From: Methylobacterium sp. J-067
Lineage (GTDB): Bacteria; Pseudomonadota; Alphaproteobacteria; Rhizobiales; Beijerinckiaceae
Direction: 5' to 3'
NCBI RefSeq assembly: GCF_022829465.1
Contig: NZ_JAKSXZ010000092.1
Location: 293,594-357,593 of the forward strand
DNA length: 64,000 bases
A program made the position numbers and the translations under genes. This document shows, piece by piece, positions 36,899 to 44,901 of this stretch; within the stretch, counting starts at the first letter, position 1, and each line of letters starts with the position of its first letter. The notes under the pieces are model-generated. The model made no database searches. It saw only the letters and a list, made by a program, of their open reading frames with translations, and was not told the DNA's origin.

Positions 36899-38719
36899 AT
36901 GTCGCGCCGCCCGACCATCCTTCTCGCTATCGGCGCCCTCGCGGTCTCCGGGCTCGGCCTGCGTGATTGGCCGATGCGGACGGACCGGGCGGTCGCCTTC
37001 GCGGACCGGCCGCTCGCGGCCTACGGCCTGACCCTGACGGCCTCCGGCCCCGCCTCCTTCCGGCTGCTGCCGTTCCCCTCCGTGTCGCTCGGGGAGGTGC
37101 GCATCGCGGATGCGAGCGGGCCGACCCTGATCGACAACGCCCACCTCACCGCCGACATCGACCCGGTCGGCCTCGCCACCGGCCGCTCGCCCATCGGCGG
37201 GCTGCGCTTCGAGGGCGGGCGGCTCTCCGCCGAGCGGACCGCCTGGACGAGCCCGCTCACGCGCATCCGTGAAGGCGTCGGCATCGGGCAGCGCCCGCCC
37301 CGCATCACCGTCTCCGGGGCCGATGTCGGCGCGGGCGACGAGGTGCGCGGCCTCGACATCGACATCACGTGGCCGTTCTGGAGCGGCACCGTCGCGGCCA
37401 CGGCCGGCCTGACATGGCGCGGCGTGCCGGCCCGGCTGTCGCTGTCGCGCCTGCGTCCGTCCGACCTGATCGACGGCCATGGCAGCCCGTTCGTCGCTGA
37501 GGCGACGTGGCCGGGCGGGGGGCTCAGCCTCGACGGCACGGCGCTCCTGCCCGCCGAGGCGGCGGGCTCGCCGTCCCTCTCCGGCCGCGCCCGATTCGAG
37601 ACGACCTCCCTGCCCGAGACCCTGGCCTGGCTCGGCTGGGACGCGCCGCTCGCGCCGCTCACCAGCGCCTTCAGTCTAGAGGGGGCGTTCGAGGCGCAGG
37701 GCCGGGTGGTCTCCTGGCCGATCCTGCGGATCGGGACCGGCAGCACGGCGATGGAGGGGGCGGGCGCCTTCTCCCTCGGCAGCGGAGACGCGCCGCGCCT
37801 CTCGGTCCAGGCGACGCTCGCCGCGGACCGGCTCGACCTCGCGCCGCTGGCCGGCGCCCTGGTGAAGCTGTTCGCGGATGGCCGCGCCCCCGTGGCCCTC
37901 GCCCCCCTCAGCCGGGGCGACCTCGACCTGCGCATGTCGGCCTCCGAGGGGCAGGTCGGCCCGCTCGTCCTGGGTGACCTCGCCGCGAGCGTCCTCGTCC
38001 GTGACGCCGCCGTGGAGGTCGCGGTCAACCGCGCACGGCTGAAGGACGGGATCCTGAAGGGCCGGCTCACCCTGTCCCGGGGCGCCGATCCGGCCGAGAC
38101 CGAGATGAAGGCCCAGGGCGGGCTCGATCAGGTCGATCTCGGCGGGCTGATGAGCGAATTCGGCGGCACCCGCTGGGTGACGGGGCCGCTCCAGGGGCAG
38201 TTCAGCCTGGAGAGCCACGGCAAGGACGTGGCGTCCCTCGTCGCCGGGATCGGCGGCAAGGCGAGCGTCTCCATCGAGGGTGGCGCGTTGTCCGGGCTCG
38301 ACCTCTCTGACGTCATCCATCGCAACGGCGGACTCGCGCCGGGGGCGCTCGCCCGGCGGAACGGACGCACCGGCTTCGACAAGGCCATGATCGCCATGCG
38401 CTTCGCGGACGGGATCGGCGAGATCACCGAGGCGGATCTGCGCGGCGCGGGCGTCGCCGCGACCCTGCGGGGACAGGTCTCGCTGCCGGGCCAGCGCCTC
38501 GACATGATGGCGCTGCTGGCCCCCCGCCCGTCGCTCGACGGCGCCCGCACGGTGCGCATCGCCATCGCCGGGCCCTGGGACGCGCTGACCACCGAGGCGC
38601 AGCGTGGCGATGCGGAGGACCCGGCGGGGCAGACCTCCACCTTCGCGCGGATGCGGGGCATCCTGCAGGTGCCGGCGGCCTTGGGGCTGCCGGTCGATAT
38701 CCGCGCCTACGCGCCTTAG
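36899..38719 (+). CDS. AsmA family protein
   Basis: A 606-aa envelope protein with a short N-terminal hydrophobic anchor (residues 7-25), an AsmA N-terminal beta region (PFPSVSLGEVRIADASG), and a C-terminal AsmA_2-like domain (DVIHRNGGLAP, LRGAGVAATLRGQVSLPGQ). AsmA-like proteins are long beta-groove proteins associated with lipid transport between membranes. It is followed after 40 nt by the DUF1499 gene, so probably cotranscribed. Confidence 0.85.
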   Translation: MSRRPTILLAIGALAVSGLGLRDWPMRTDRAVAFADRPLAAYGLTLTASGPASFRLLPFPSVSLGEVRIADASGPTLIDNAHLTADIDPVGLATGRSPIGGLRFEGGRLSAERTAWTSPLTRIREGVGIGQRPPRITVSGADVGAGDEVRGLDIDITWPFWSGTVAATAGLTWRGVPARLSLSRLRPSDLIDGHGSPFVAEATWPGGGLSLDGTALLPAEAAGSPSLSGRARFETTSLPETLAWLGWDAPLAPLTSAFSLEGAFEAQGRVVSWPILRIGTGSTAMEGAGAFSLGSGDAPRLSVQATLAADRLDLAPLAGALVKLFADGRAPVALAPLSRGDLDLRMSASEGQVGPLVLGDLAASVLVRDAAVEVAVNRARLKDGILKGRLTLSRGADPAETEMKAQGGLDQVDLGGLMSEFGGTRWVTGPLQGQFSLESHGKDVASLVAGIGGKASVSIEGGALSGLDLSDVIHRNGGLAPGALARRNGRTGFDKAMIAMRFADGIGEITEADLRGAGVAATLRGQVSLPGQRLDMMALLAPRPSLDGARTVRIAIAGPWDALTTEAQRGDAEDPAGQTSTFARMRGILQVPAALGLPVDIRAYAP

Positions 38720-38759
38720 CCGTCTGGCAGACGGGGCCGCCGACGGGTATGGGAGAGCC

Positions 38760-39539
38760 ATGCGCCGCCTGCTCGTCGAGGACCCCGTTACCCGTGCCGG
38801 CCCCCTGGCCCGGCACCTCGCGGTCTTCTCGCTCCTCGCGACGGGAATCGCGCTTCTCGTCGTGCGCGATCCGCGCGCCGACGTGTCCGCCGCCCTCGTC
38901 GCCCTGGCGGCGGGGCTGTCCGTGGCGGTCCTGGCGATCCTGGCTGCGGCCTTCGCCTTCGTCCGCGTCTGGCGGGAGGGCGCGCGGGGGCTCGGCGCGG
39001 CCCTGGGCGGGCTGTTCCTCGCCATGCTCGTGCTGGCCTACCCGGCCTATGCGGGCCTGCGCGGGGTGCGGCTGCCCGCCCTGTCCGACATCTCCACCGA
39101 CCCGGATTCGCCGCCGGCCTTCTCGCGCTCCCGCGTCGCCTTCGCCGCGCGGGACGGGCGCATCCCGCCCGAGCCGCCGCGTGCCGTGCGGGAGATCCAG
39201 CGCAAGGCCTATCCGCAGATCGCGCCGCTCACCCTCGACATCGACGCCGACCAAGCGTTCGAACTCGCCCGTCAGGCGGCCCTGAAGCGGAAGTGGCAGA
39301 TCGTGGAGGCGATCCGCCCCGGCGGACGGATGGGGCAGGGGCGCATCGACGCCATCGCCCGCGGGCTCGTGCTCAACCTGCCCGACGACGTGACGGTGCG
39401 GGTGCGCCCCCGCGCCGACGGGGCGCGGATCGACGTGCGCTCAGCCTCCCGGCTCGGAAGCCGCGACTTCGGCGGCAACGCCGACCGCATCCGCGCCTAT
39501 CTCGACGACGTGTCCAACCTCGCGCTCGCCACGAAATAG
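38760..39539 (+). CDS. DUF1499 membrane protein
   Basis: A 259-aa protein with three N-terminal hydrophobic helices (about residues 20-110) and a C-terminal DUF1499 domain (ALKRKWQIVEAI, VRVRPRADGARIDVRSASRLG, DFGGNADRIRAYL). The function of the family is not known. ATG 38760 has GGGAG 5 nt upstream. Its last 43 nt overlap the convergent MBL-hydrolase gene. Confidence 0.82.
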   Translation: MRRLLVEDPVTRAGPLARHLAVFSLLATGIALLVVRDPRADVSAALVALAAGLSVAVLAILAAAFAFVRVWREGARGLGAALGGLFLAMLVLAYPAYAGLRGVRLPALSDISTDPDSPPAFSRSRVAFAARDGRIPPEPPRAVREIQRKAYPQIAPLTLDIDADQAFELARQAALKRKWQIVEAIRPGGRMGQGRIDAIARGLVLNLPDDVTVRVRPRADGARIDVRSASRLGSRDFGGNADRIRAYLDDVSNLALATK

Positions 39540-40444
39540 CGGCTGTGCAGGAGGGGCGGGCCCTCGCAGTCCACGAGCCCGCGCGACACCAGATCCTCCA
39601 GGTGAGCGAAGACCGAGAGCGCCGCCGCCCCGCGCAGGCGCGGATCGAGCCCCTGGTAGACCGCCGCCACGATGGCGGCGACGTGTTCATCCCCGGCGGC
39701 GAGGCGGGCGCGGATGCCGGCCTCGCGCTGGCGACGATGCCCGGCGAGGCCGCGCACGAAGCGGGCGGGCTCGCGCACCGGCCCGCCATGGCCGGGCCAG
39801 TAGACGGCCTCGCCCCGTCCGCGCAGCTTGTCGAGGGATTCCATGTAGGCGCGCATCTGCCCGTCCGGCGGCGCGACCACCGTGGTGGACCACGCCATGA
39901 CGTGATCGCCCGAGAACAGCGCATCCGCCTCCGGGAAGGCGAAGGCGAGGTGGTTCATCGTGTGACCCGGGGTCTCGATCGCCGTCAGCGTCCAGCCCGG
40001 CCCGGTGACGGACTCGCCCTCGCGCAGTTCCCGGTCGGGGTGGTGCTCGCGGTCGGCGCTGGCGTCGAGGGCCGGGATCTCGCCCTCGCCCAACGGCCTC
40101 GCCGCGCGGTGTGGGCCGCAGCCGAGGATCGGCGCCCCCGTCGCGGCCTTGAGCCGCCGCGCGCCGGGTGAATGATCCTTATGCGTATGCGTGACGAGGA
40201 TCGCCTCGACGGTCTCGCCCGACAGGTCGGCCAGCAGCCCTTCGAGATGGGCGGCCTCGTCGGGGCCGGGGTCGATCACCGCCACCCGGCCATGCCCGAC
40301 GACGTAGGTGCAGGTGCCCGTGGCCGTGAACGGCCCGCGATTGCCCGCGACCCGCCGCCGGATCAGCGGCGCGACCGTGTCGAGGCGGCCCGGCTCCGGC
40401 ATGGCCGGGTTCAGGGCGGGGGTGGTGTCGTCGCTCTCTGCCAT
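39497..40444 (-). CDS. MBL-fold hydrolase, LACTB2-like
   Basis: A 315-aa metallo-beta-lactamase-fold protein. Zinc ligands lie in THTHKDHSPG, then ETPGHTMNHLAF, FSGDHVMAW and a WPGHGGPV block. The C-terminus has the winged helix typical of LACTB2-like nucleases or thioesterases (ALSVFAHLEDLVSRGLV). A hydrolase role on RNA or thioester is possible. ATG 40444 is used rather than 40453. It is convergent with, and overlaps, the DUF1499 gene. Confidence 0.85.
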   Translation of the reverse strand: MAESDDTTPALNPAMPEPGRLDTVAPLIRRRVAGNRGPFTATGTCTYVVGHGRVAVIDPGPDEAAHLEGLLADLSGETVEAILVTHTHKDHSPGARRLKAATGAPILGCGPHRAARPLGEGEIPALDASADREHHPDRELREGESVTGPGWTLTAIETPGHTMNHLAFAFPEADALFSGDHVMAWSTTVVAPPDGQMRAYMESLDKLRGRGEAVYWPGHGGPVREPARFVRGLAGHRRQREAGIRARLAAGDEHVAAIVAAVYQGLDPRLRGAAALSVFAHLEDLVSRGLVDCEGPPLLHSRYFVASARLDTSSR

Positions 40445-40487
40445 GGCCCGCATCTAGCGCATTTCGCGCGGAGGCGGGACCGGCCGA

Positions 40488-41477
40488 TCAGCGGCGGTAG
40501 GGCGAGGGCGTGACGACGCGGAGCGCCGGGGCTGCGGGCAGGGCGATGTCCCCCGCGCCGGCCACCTGCACGATGGGCGTGCGCTCGGCGGCGCGGAGCT
40601 GCTGGCGGAAGCTGCGGGCGGCGGCCTCGCGGCGGATCGTGCCGACCCGCGCCTCGATGGCCCGCATTTCGGCCCGGCCGATGGCGGCCCGGCGGTAGTC
40701 GCGCAACTCGACCCGGCCGGCCCGGACGCGGGTGACAACCTGCGCGCTCGTGCCCGTGGCGACGATGTCGCCGGGGCGCAGGGTCGTGTCGGCTTCGAGG
40801 GCGGCGTGGACCGCCTTGCCGAGGGGCTGGCACGAGCAATCCGTCACCCGCCGCTGCCGGTAGACGTTGGCAAGCGCCGAGGCGCGGTAGGGCATCCCGT
40901 TCGGGCCGACGGCGTGCTCCAGTTCCGCATCGCCGGCGGCGAGGGTGAAGACCTCCGTCGCCGCGTTCGGACAGGCGGCGGCACAGGCGCTCCGGTGCAG
41001 GGGCAGGTCGGACCTGTCGTGCAGGGCGCCCAGGGGGAACAGGTAGCCGTCGCAGCGGCGCACGCAGACCGTGGTGTCGCCGCTCCGGCCGGGCGACAGG
41101 GCCGCGACCTCAGTCCGCTTCACGGCGCGGCGGCGTTCTGCGGTCGCGTAGCGGAAGGATTCCGGGCGGGGTGTATGCACGACGCGCCTCGGGATGCGGT
41201 CGAGTCTGGGGCGGGGCAGGGCGTTGTAGCGGGTCGGCTGGGGCGGGGCGCGCAGTTCGGCCTGACGCGAGGCGCCGCCCCCGAACAGCATCTCGAAGAA
41301 GCCGGCGATTCCGTCCCGTTCCGAGGCCTGGACGAGGGTGCTGCCCACGGAGACCGAACCGAGGCCGAGGATCAGCCCGGCGAGAGCCGTGCCAAGCATT
41401 CGGCGACGGCTCCCGCCCGACGCGATGCCGGCGGCGAGCGCCGCGACGAGGCGACGTCCCCCCAAAAGCTGCAACAC
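40488..41477 (-). CDS. DUF2865 domain protein, exported
   Basis: A 329-aa protein with a hydrophobic N-terminal segment (about residues 27-50) that should export or anchor it, and a Cys-rich DUF2865 domain in the middle (CVRRCDGYLFPLG, HRSACAAACPNAATEVFTL, DCSCQPLG). The domain is widespread in Rhizobiales and Methylobacterium with no known function; the even Cys count suits periplasmic disulfides. It is a stand-alone gene. Confidence 0.8.
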   Translation of the reverse strand: MLQLLGGRRLVAALAAGIASGGSRRRMLGTALAGLILGLGSVSVGSTLVQASERDGIAGFFEMLFGGGASRQAELRAPPQPTRYNALPRPRLDRIPRRVVHTPRPESFRYATAERRRAVKRTEVAALSPGRSGDTTVCVRRCDGYLFPLGALHDRSDLPLHRSACAAACPNAATEVFTLAAGDAELEHAVGPNGMPYRASALANVYRQRRVTDCSCQPLGKAVHAALEADTTLRPGDIVATGTSAQVVTRVRAGRVELRDYRRAAIGRAEMRAIEARVGTIRREAAARSFRQQLRAAERTPIVQVAGAGDIALPAAPALRVVTPSPYRR

Positions 41478-41674
41478 GATCGTCCCCCGGAGCGCGCGCT
41501 ATCCCGCGATACGCGACTTAGGCGCGCAGGGCGCGGCCGGGCAACACCGGTAAACAACGGATGAAGAGCATTCCTCGCGAGATGTCCCAAAATCCGACGC
41601 AAATTCGCCGGGCGATGACTGATTTCAGTGGCGAGAGATTCGCAAAGACATTCTTTGCGGCACGAGGTCGGGGC

Positions 41675-41866
41675 TCAGTTGCGGACCCGACGCGGGTCGC
41701 GCACGCGGACGGGAATCGGCTGGAGCACGGGCGGCGGCCCGAGGCCACGCACGATGCTGTCCACGAAGTCGGCCATCGCCTTGCCGAGGCCGGACAGGCG
41801 GGTCTTCACCGCGCCCAATCCGGAGGCGCGCGCCTTGCGTGCAGTCGTGAACCCGAATTCCGGCAT
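41675..41866 (-). CDS. Small hypothetical protein with a stress promoter
   Basis: A 63-aa basic protein, with an amphipathic helix region [15 protein letters not shown] and a Pro/Arg-rich tail. No family is recognised. It is supported by GAGGTG 5 nt before ATG, good codon use and an exact EcfG-type promoter at 41903-41927. It belongs by position and promoter to the general-stress island. A hairpin (41641-41659) lies after its stop. Confidence 0.65.
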   Translation of the reverse strand: MPEFGFTTARKARASGLGAVKTRLSGLGKAMADFVDSIVRGLGPPPVLQPIPVRVRDPRRVRN

Positions 41867-41902
41867 CGCTCACCTCGCGAAGGCGTCCTTGACCCTCTGA
41901 CG

Positions 41903-41927
41903 AACGCCGTCCGGTGCCGACTGTTCC
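41903..41927 (-). promoter_or_regulatory. EcfG-type general-stress promoter
   Basis: On the minus strand GGAAC (41927-41923), a 16-nt spacer and CGTT (41906-41903), an exact match to the alphaproteobacterial EcfG consensus. It is 37 nt upstream of the small gene at 41866. Confidence 0.8.
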
Positions 41928-41974
41928 TCATCGGGTCATGCACGAAACGTTGCGACACAATGGCTCCGAGCATT

Positions 41975-41999
41975 GGAACCGTAGCTGAAACTTGGCGTT
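41975..41999 (+). promoter_or_regulatory. EcfG-type general-stress promoter
   Basis: GGAAC at 41975-41979, a 16-nt spacer and CGTT at 41996-41999, an exact consensus match, 59 nt before the DUF1328 start. Confidence 0.82.
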
Positions 42000-42058
42000 T
42001 TCAAGGCAATGACAGCACGGACGTTCGGACGTGCCGCAGCTTTAGAAGGATCTTCGAG

Positions 42059-42235
42059 ATGCTTGGTTGGGCCGTCACTTTCCTCGTTGTCGCCCTCGTG
42101 GCCGCTCTGCTCGGGTTCGGCGGTATTGCCGGCACCGCGATGGAAGCTGCCAAGCTGGTGTTCTTCGTCGCGATCGTTCTCTTCGCGATCTCGGCCGTCG
42201 TCGGCCTGATGCGCGGCCGTTCGCCGACACTGTAA
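42059..42235 (+). CDS. DUF1328 small membrane protein
   Basis: A 58-aa protein made of two hydrophobic helices separated by [14 protein letters not shown] and ending in a short basic tail, the DUF1328/YtjA-type pattern. The function is unknown; members are often stress-induced. AAGGA lies 8 nt before ATG, an exact EcfG promoter lies upstream and a strong terminator follows, so this is a complete one-gene transcription unit within the stress island. Confidence 0.85.
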   Translation: MLGWAVTFLVVALVAALLGFGGIAGTAMEAAKLVFFVAIVLFAISAVVGLMRGRSPTL

Positions 42236-42262
42236 CGACGGGTCGCCACGGCGATCATACGG

Positions 42263-42299
42263 AAAGGGCCGCTCCATCGGAGCGGCCCTTTTCGTTTTT
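42263..42299. terminator. Bidirectional Rho-independent terminator
   Basis: A 13-bp perfect stem AAAGGGCCGCTCC / GGAGCGGCCCTTT with a 3-nt loop and T tracts on the plus side; A-rich sequence upstream lets it serve the convergent nepR too. Confidence 0.88.
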
Positions 42300-42322
42300 G
42301 AACCGACAAACGAGGATAAAGA

Positions 42323-42532
42323 TCAGCCGGGCTCGCGATCGTTGGCATCGAGGCGGGCGATCAGGTCGGCGAACCGATCCGGCACGGGCTGGCTTGCGAC
42401 GGAATCGTACATCGAACGCAATTGGAGCGCGATGCGGTCGCGGATCTGCGGCGAGAGCGTCGCCGCCCTGCGCGATTCCCGCTCGCCGCCCTGATCCTGG
42501 GGGTCGTCGTTTTCCGGTCTCTCGGTCAACAT
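42323..42532 (-). CDS. nepR: Anti-sigma factor NepR
   Basis: A 69-aa protein whose C-terminal half is the NepR helix pair (IRDRIALQLRSMYDSV, then VPDRFADLIARLD). NepR holds the ECF sigma factor EcfG inactive until phosphorylated PhyR takes it away. ATG 42532 has AAGGTG 4 nt upstream and codon use turns typical from here; ATG 42613 would add 27 residues whose third positions are not GC-biased. It is divergent from phyR with its own EcfG promoter. ecfG itself is not in the window. Confidence 0.9.
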   Translation of the reverse strand: MLTERPENDDPQDQGGERESRRAATLSPQIRDRIALQLRSMYDSVASQPVPDRFADLIARLDANDREPG

Positions 42533-42688
42533 GTCACCTTCAACCGTCTCGCCACTGGCTCGGGCAACGGACATCTCGCTTCGGAGATCCTCTCCAGATC
42601 TCTCGACCGTCATCCAAGCGCCCCTTGCTGCATGCTCTCACAAGGCCACATTGTGCTGCGGCTCGAGTTGCGTCATGGCTTCGGCGGC

Positions 42689-42713
42689 AACGTCCGCTCC
42701 GCAGTTCGGTTCC
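42689..42713 (-). promoter_or_regulatory. EcfG-type promoter of nepR
   Basis: On the minus strand GGAAC (42713-42709), 16 nt, CGTT (42692-42689): an exact match. It stands back to back with the phyR promoter, the two -35 boxes 9 nt apart. Confidence 0.88.
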
Positions 42714-42722
42714 GCTTTGTGC

Positions 42723-42747
42723 GGAACGGAGCCGCGGTCCCCGCGTT
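42723..42747 (+). promoter_or_regulatory. EcfG-type promoter of phyR
   Basis: GGAAC (42723-42727), 16 nt, CGTT (42744-42747): an exact match, about 100 nt before the phyR start. It implies positive autoregulation of the response. Confidence 0.88.
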
Positions 42748-42849
42748 GGGCGGGAGGCCAAGGATCTAAATAGCCACGGTCCGGGCACCTTTCCGACCCA
42801 GTGCGGTGGGACGGGGTCTGCGATCAAAGGCGAGGCACAGGTAGAACGA

Positions 42850-43653
42850 ATGTCGACATCGCAACTCGTGGTGCAGCATCTGCCGTACCTGCGCCGCTAT
42901 GCGCGTGCGCTGACAGGCAGCCAGGTGGCGGGTGATGCCTACGTGGCGGCGACCCTGGAGACCTTGGTCAATGAGCCTGATACGCTCGGGCGCAGCACCA
43001 ACATCAAGGCGGACCTGTTCCGCGTCTTTACCCGGATCTGGAACTCGCTCTCGGTGAACGGCCGCAGCGAGCAGGTGCAGCACGACCTCCCGGCGGAAGT
43101 CCGCCTCGGCCAGATCACGCCGCTCCCCCGGCAGGCCTTCCTCCTCTCCTGCCTCGAAGGCTTCTCGGAAGAGGATGCCGCGACGATCCTGGGCGTGGAC
43201 GTCGCCGAGGTCCGCGACCTCGTGGACGAGGCCGGGCGCGAGCTCGCCGCCGACATGGCGACCGGCATCCTCATCATCGAGGACGAGCCGCTCATCGCGA
43301 TGGATCTCGAGGCGCTGGTCGAGGGCCTGGGCCATAACGTGATCGGCGTCGCCCGTACTCGCACCGAGGCGGTGAAGATCGCCAACAGCGAGAACCGTCC
43401 GGGCCTCATCCTGGCGGACATCCAGCTGGCGGACGGCTCGTCGGGCCTCGACGCGGTGAACGACCTGCTGAAGACCTTCGAGGTGCCGGTGATCTTCATC
43501 ACCGCCTATCCCGAGCGGTTCCTCACCGGCGAGCGTCCCGAGCCGGCCTTCCTCATCGCCAAGCCGTTCCAGCCGGCCAACGTGTCGGCGGTGATCAGCC
43601 AGGCACTGTTCTTCCAGCAGACCGCCCGCCGCCGCGAGGCCAAGTCGGCCTGA
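42850..43653 (+). CDS. phyR: General stress response regulator PhyR
   Basis: A 267-aa protein with an N-terminal ECF-sigma-like domain (residues 1-135; region-4-like LEGFSEEDAATILGVDVAEVRDLV) and a C-terminal receiver domain (LIIEDEPLIAMDLEALV). The phospho-acceptor is Asp190 in LILADIQLADG, the residue number known for M. extorquens PhyR. When phosphorylated, the sigma-like part binds NepR and frees EcfG (partner switching). It is divergent from nepR. A terminator follows its stop. Confidence 0.96.
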   Translation: MSTSQLVVQHLPYLRRYARALTGSQVAGDAYVAATLETLVNEPDTLGRSTNIKADLFRVFTRIWNSLSVNGRSEQVQHDLPAEVRLGQITPLPRQAFLLSCLEGFSEEDAATILGVDVAEVRDLVDEAGRELAADMATGILIIEDEPLIAMDLEALVEGLGHNVIGVARTRTEAVKIANSENRPGLILADIQLADGSSGLDAVNDLLKTFEVPVIFITAYPERFLTGERPEPAFLIAKPFQPANVSAVISQALFFQQTARRREAKSA

Positions 43654-43681
43654 TCCACCCGAACCTCTCTCGTTCGGCAAG

Positions 43682-43709
43682 AGCCCCGGCCCCGGCCGGG
43701 GCTTTTTCG
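43682..43709 (+). terminator. Rho-independent terminator of phyR
   Basis: A GC-rich stem (AGCCCCGGC pairing with GGCCGGGGCT) is followed by TTTTTC. Confidence 0.85.
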
Positions 43710-43967
43710 TGTCCGGACATAAAGAAACGGGCCGGAGCACGCTCCAGCCCGTCAAAGAGGTTCCGGCCGATGCACAAGGGGAATGCGGGGAGGACCAAGT
43801 GGCCGGGTGAGGACAAAACGGCGCCACGGCACCCCGGTTCCGCGCTTTTTAATTTGCGACGTGATTTTTACGTCACACGGCGGGGCTGTGGATAACGGGG
43901 GTGCGACTCCGCACGCCGTCCCCGGCGCAGCGCGAATACTGACACGTTAAAGAAGCATGACAGTGGA

Positions 43968-43992
43968 GGAACCGCATAACGCAGTCGGCGTT
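43968..43992 (+). promoter_or_regulatory. EcfG-type general-stress promoter
   Basis: GGAAC (43968-43972), 16 nt, CGTT (43989-43992): an exact match, 39 nt before the ATG at 44032. Confidence 0.82.
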
Positions 43993-44031
43993 ATCAGAAC
44001 ATCCTGTCAAGCTCCTCGTGAGGTCACGGTG

Positions 44032-44391
44032 ATGCGGCGGTCTGGTGTCATTCTCGGGATCGGTGCCCCGGCGGCTCTGCTCACCGTGCTCGCGCAGCCG
44101 GTCGTCCGCGAGACGGCCGACCATTTCTCCCCGTCACTCCCGGTGGTGGCCCCGGCCGCGCCGATGGTCCTGCCAGGGATGCGTCCCGCCTCCCTCGCCC
44201 TGAGCCCCACCCGCGTCGCGGGGATCGACAAGGGCATTCGCGGCCCCGTGGCGAGCGAGATCCAGATCCCCACAGGCCCGATGCCCGCCAAGCCCTTCCG
44301 CCGCTTCCAGCGCGAAGGCTGCGAGGCTCCGCTCAGCTCCCTCGTCGGCCCCGAAGCCCGGCGGATGGTTCCCGGCCGCTGCATCTCCTGA
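44032..44391 (+). CDS. Secreted hypothetical protein under a stress promoter
   Basis: A 119-aa protein starting MRRSGVILGIGAPAALLTVLA, a signal peptide or short anchor, followed by a Pro-rich mature part and a C-terminal segment with two Cys (GCEAPLSS and PGRCIS) that could form a disulfide. A conserved family is not recognised. GAGG precedes ATG by 9 nt. The exact EcfG promoter upstream and the terminator downstream make it a single-gene stress unit. The ATG at 43957 lies upstream of the promoter and is rejected. Confidence 0.7.
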   Translation: MRRSGVILGIGAPAALLTVLAQPVVRETADHFSPSLPVVAPAAPMVLPGMRPASLALSPTRVAGIDKGIRGPVASEIQIPTGPMPAKPFRRFQREGCEAPLSSLVGPEARRMVPGRCIS

Positions 44392-44410
44392 CGTCATCCC
44401 GCTCCGACAA

Positions 44411-44441
44411 AAAACAGCCCCGCTTCGAGCGGGGCTTTTTT
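44411..44441. terminator. Rho-independent terminator
   Basis: The stem AGCCCCGCT (44416-44424) pairs with AGCGGGGCT (44428-44436), flanked by A and T runs on both sides. Confidence 0.88.
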
Positions 44442-44467
44442 GTTACCTGAAGGATGACGGCACATAT

Positions 44468-44501
44468 GAAAACGGCGCCGCTCCAGGGGACGCGGCGCCG
44501 T
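44468..44501 (-). terminator. Terminator of the KGG-protein gene
   Basis: The 10-bp inverted repeat ACGGCGCCGC / GCGGCGCCGT (44472-44481, 44492-44501) is followed on the minus strand by TTTT, 20 nt after the stop. Confidence 0.75.
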
Positions 44502-44522
44502 ACGCAACTCACGCTTCACACA

Positions 44523-44711
44523 TCACTCGCCGCGACCGGTCCCCGTGGACTGGCCACCCTTACGGCCGGCGGTCGAGGCCAGCTCGCGGTCCTGCGAGAA
44601 CGAGCGCTTCTCGGCCGGCACGGAGCGGCCGCCCTTGCTCGCGATTTCGCGCTGACGCTCGATATCCATGGAGGCAAAGCCTCGCTTCGAGGTCGAGTTT
44701 CCGGATGCCAT
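44523..44711 (-). CDS. KGG-domain small hydrophilic stress protein
   Basis: A 62-aa, very hydrophilic protein with two KGG-type motifs (REIASKGGRSVPAE and TAGRKGGQSTG) and a GFASMD start segment, matching the stress-induced hydrophilic KGG family (GsiB/YciG-like), thought to be desiccation-protective. GAGGAACTG precedes ATG 44711. An EcfG-like promoter lies 35 nt upstream. It fits the stress island around phyR. Confidence 0.85.
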   Translation of the reverse strand: MASGNSTSKRGFASMDIERQREIASKGGRSVPAEKRSFSQDRELASTAGRKGGQSTGTGRGE

Positions 44712-44745
44712 CAGTTCCTCCTCAGGCTTCACTGCACTCGGCAAC

Positions 44746-44770
44746 AACCTTCAGCAATAACCAAGGTTCC
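44746..44770 (-). promoter_or_regulatory. Near-consensus EcfG promoter
   Basis: On the minus strand GGAAC (44770-44766), 16 nt, GGTT (44749-44746); one mismatch to CGTT. Confidence 0.55.
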
Positions 44771-44901
44771 TGCTAGGCCTGCGAGCTAGGCCGGAAACCG
44801 CACCTGAGCTTGGCAGCAACCGCCGCGCTTGCGAAAACGTTGGCGACTACATCGCGGTCCACGTGCATTGGCCGTTTTGTTGCAGCGCAGGATTTCAGCG
44901 G

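Larger units (their letters stand above)
43654..44031. other. Intergenic region between phyR and the next secreted-protein gene
   Basis: 378 nt without a convincing gene. From left to right it holds the phyR terminator, a second imperfect hairpin (about 43724-43750), a short dyad GACGT-N7-ACGTC at 43858-43874, a lone DnaA-box match (43887-43895) and an exact EcfG promoter (43968-43992). Confidence 0.7.

Noticed and set aside
43887..43895. Perfect DnaA box (TTATCCACA on the minus strand)
   Set aside because: A single box with no cluster or origin-type gene nearby; chance is likely.
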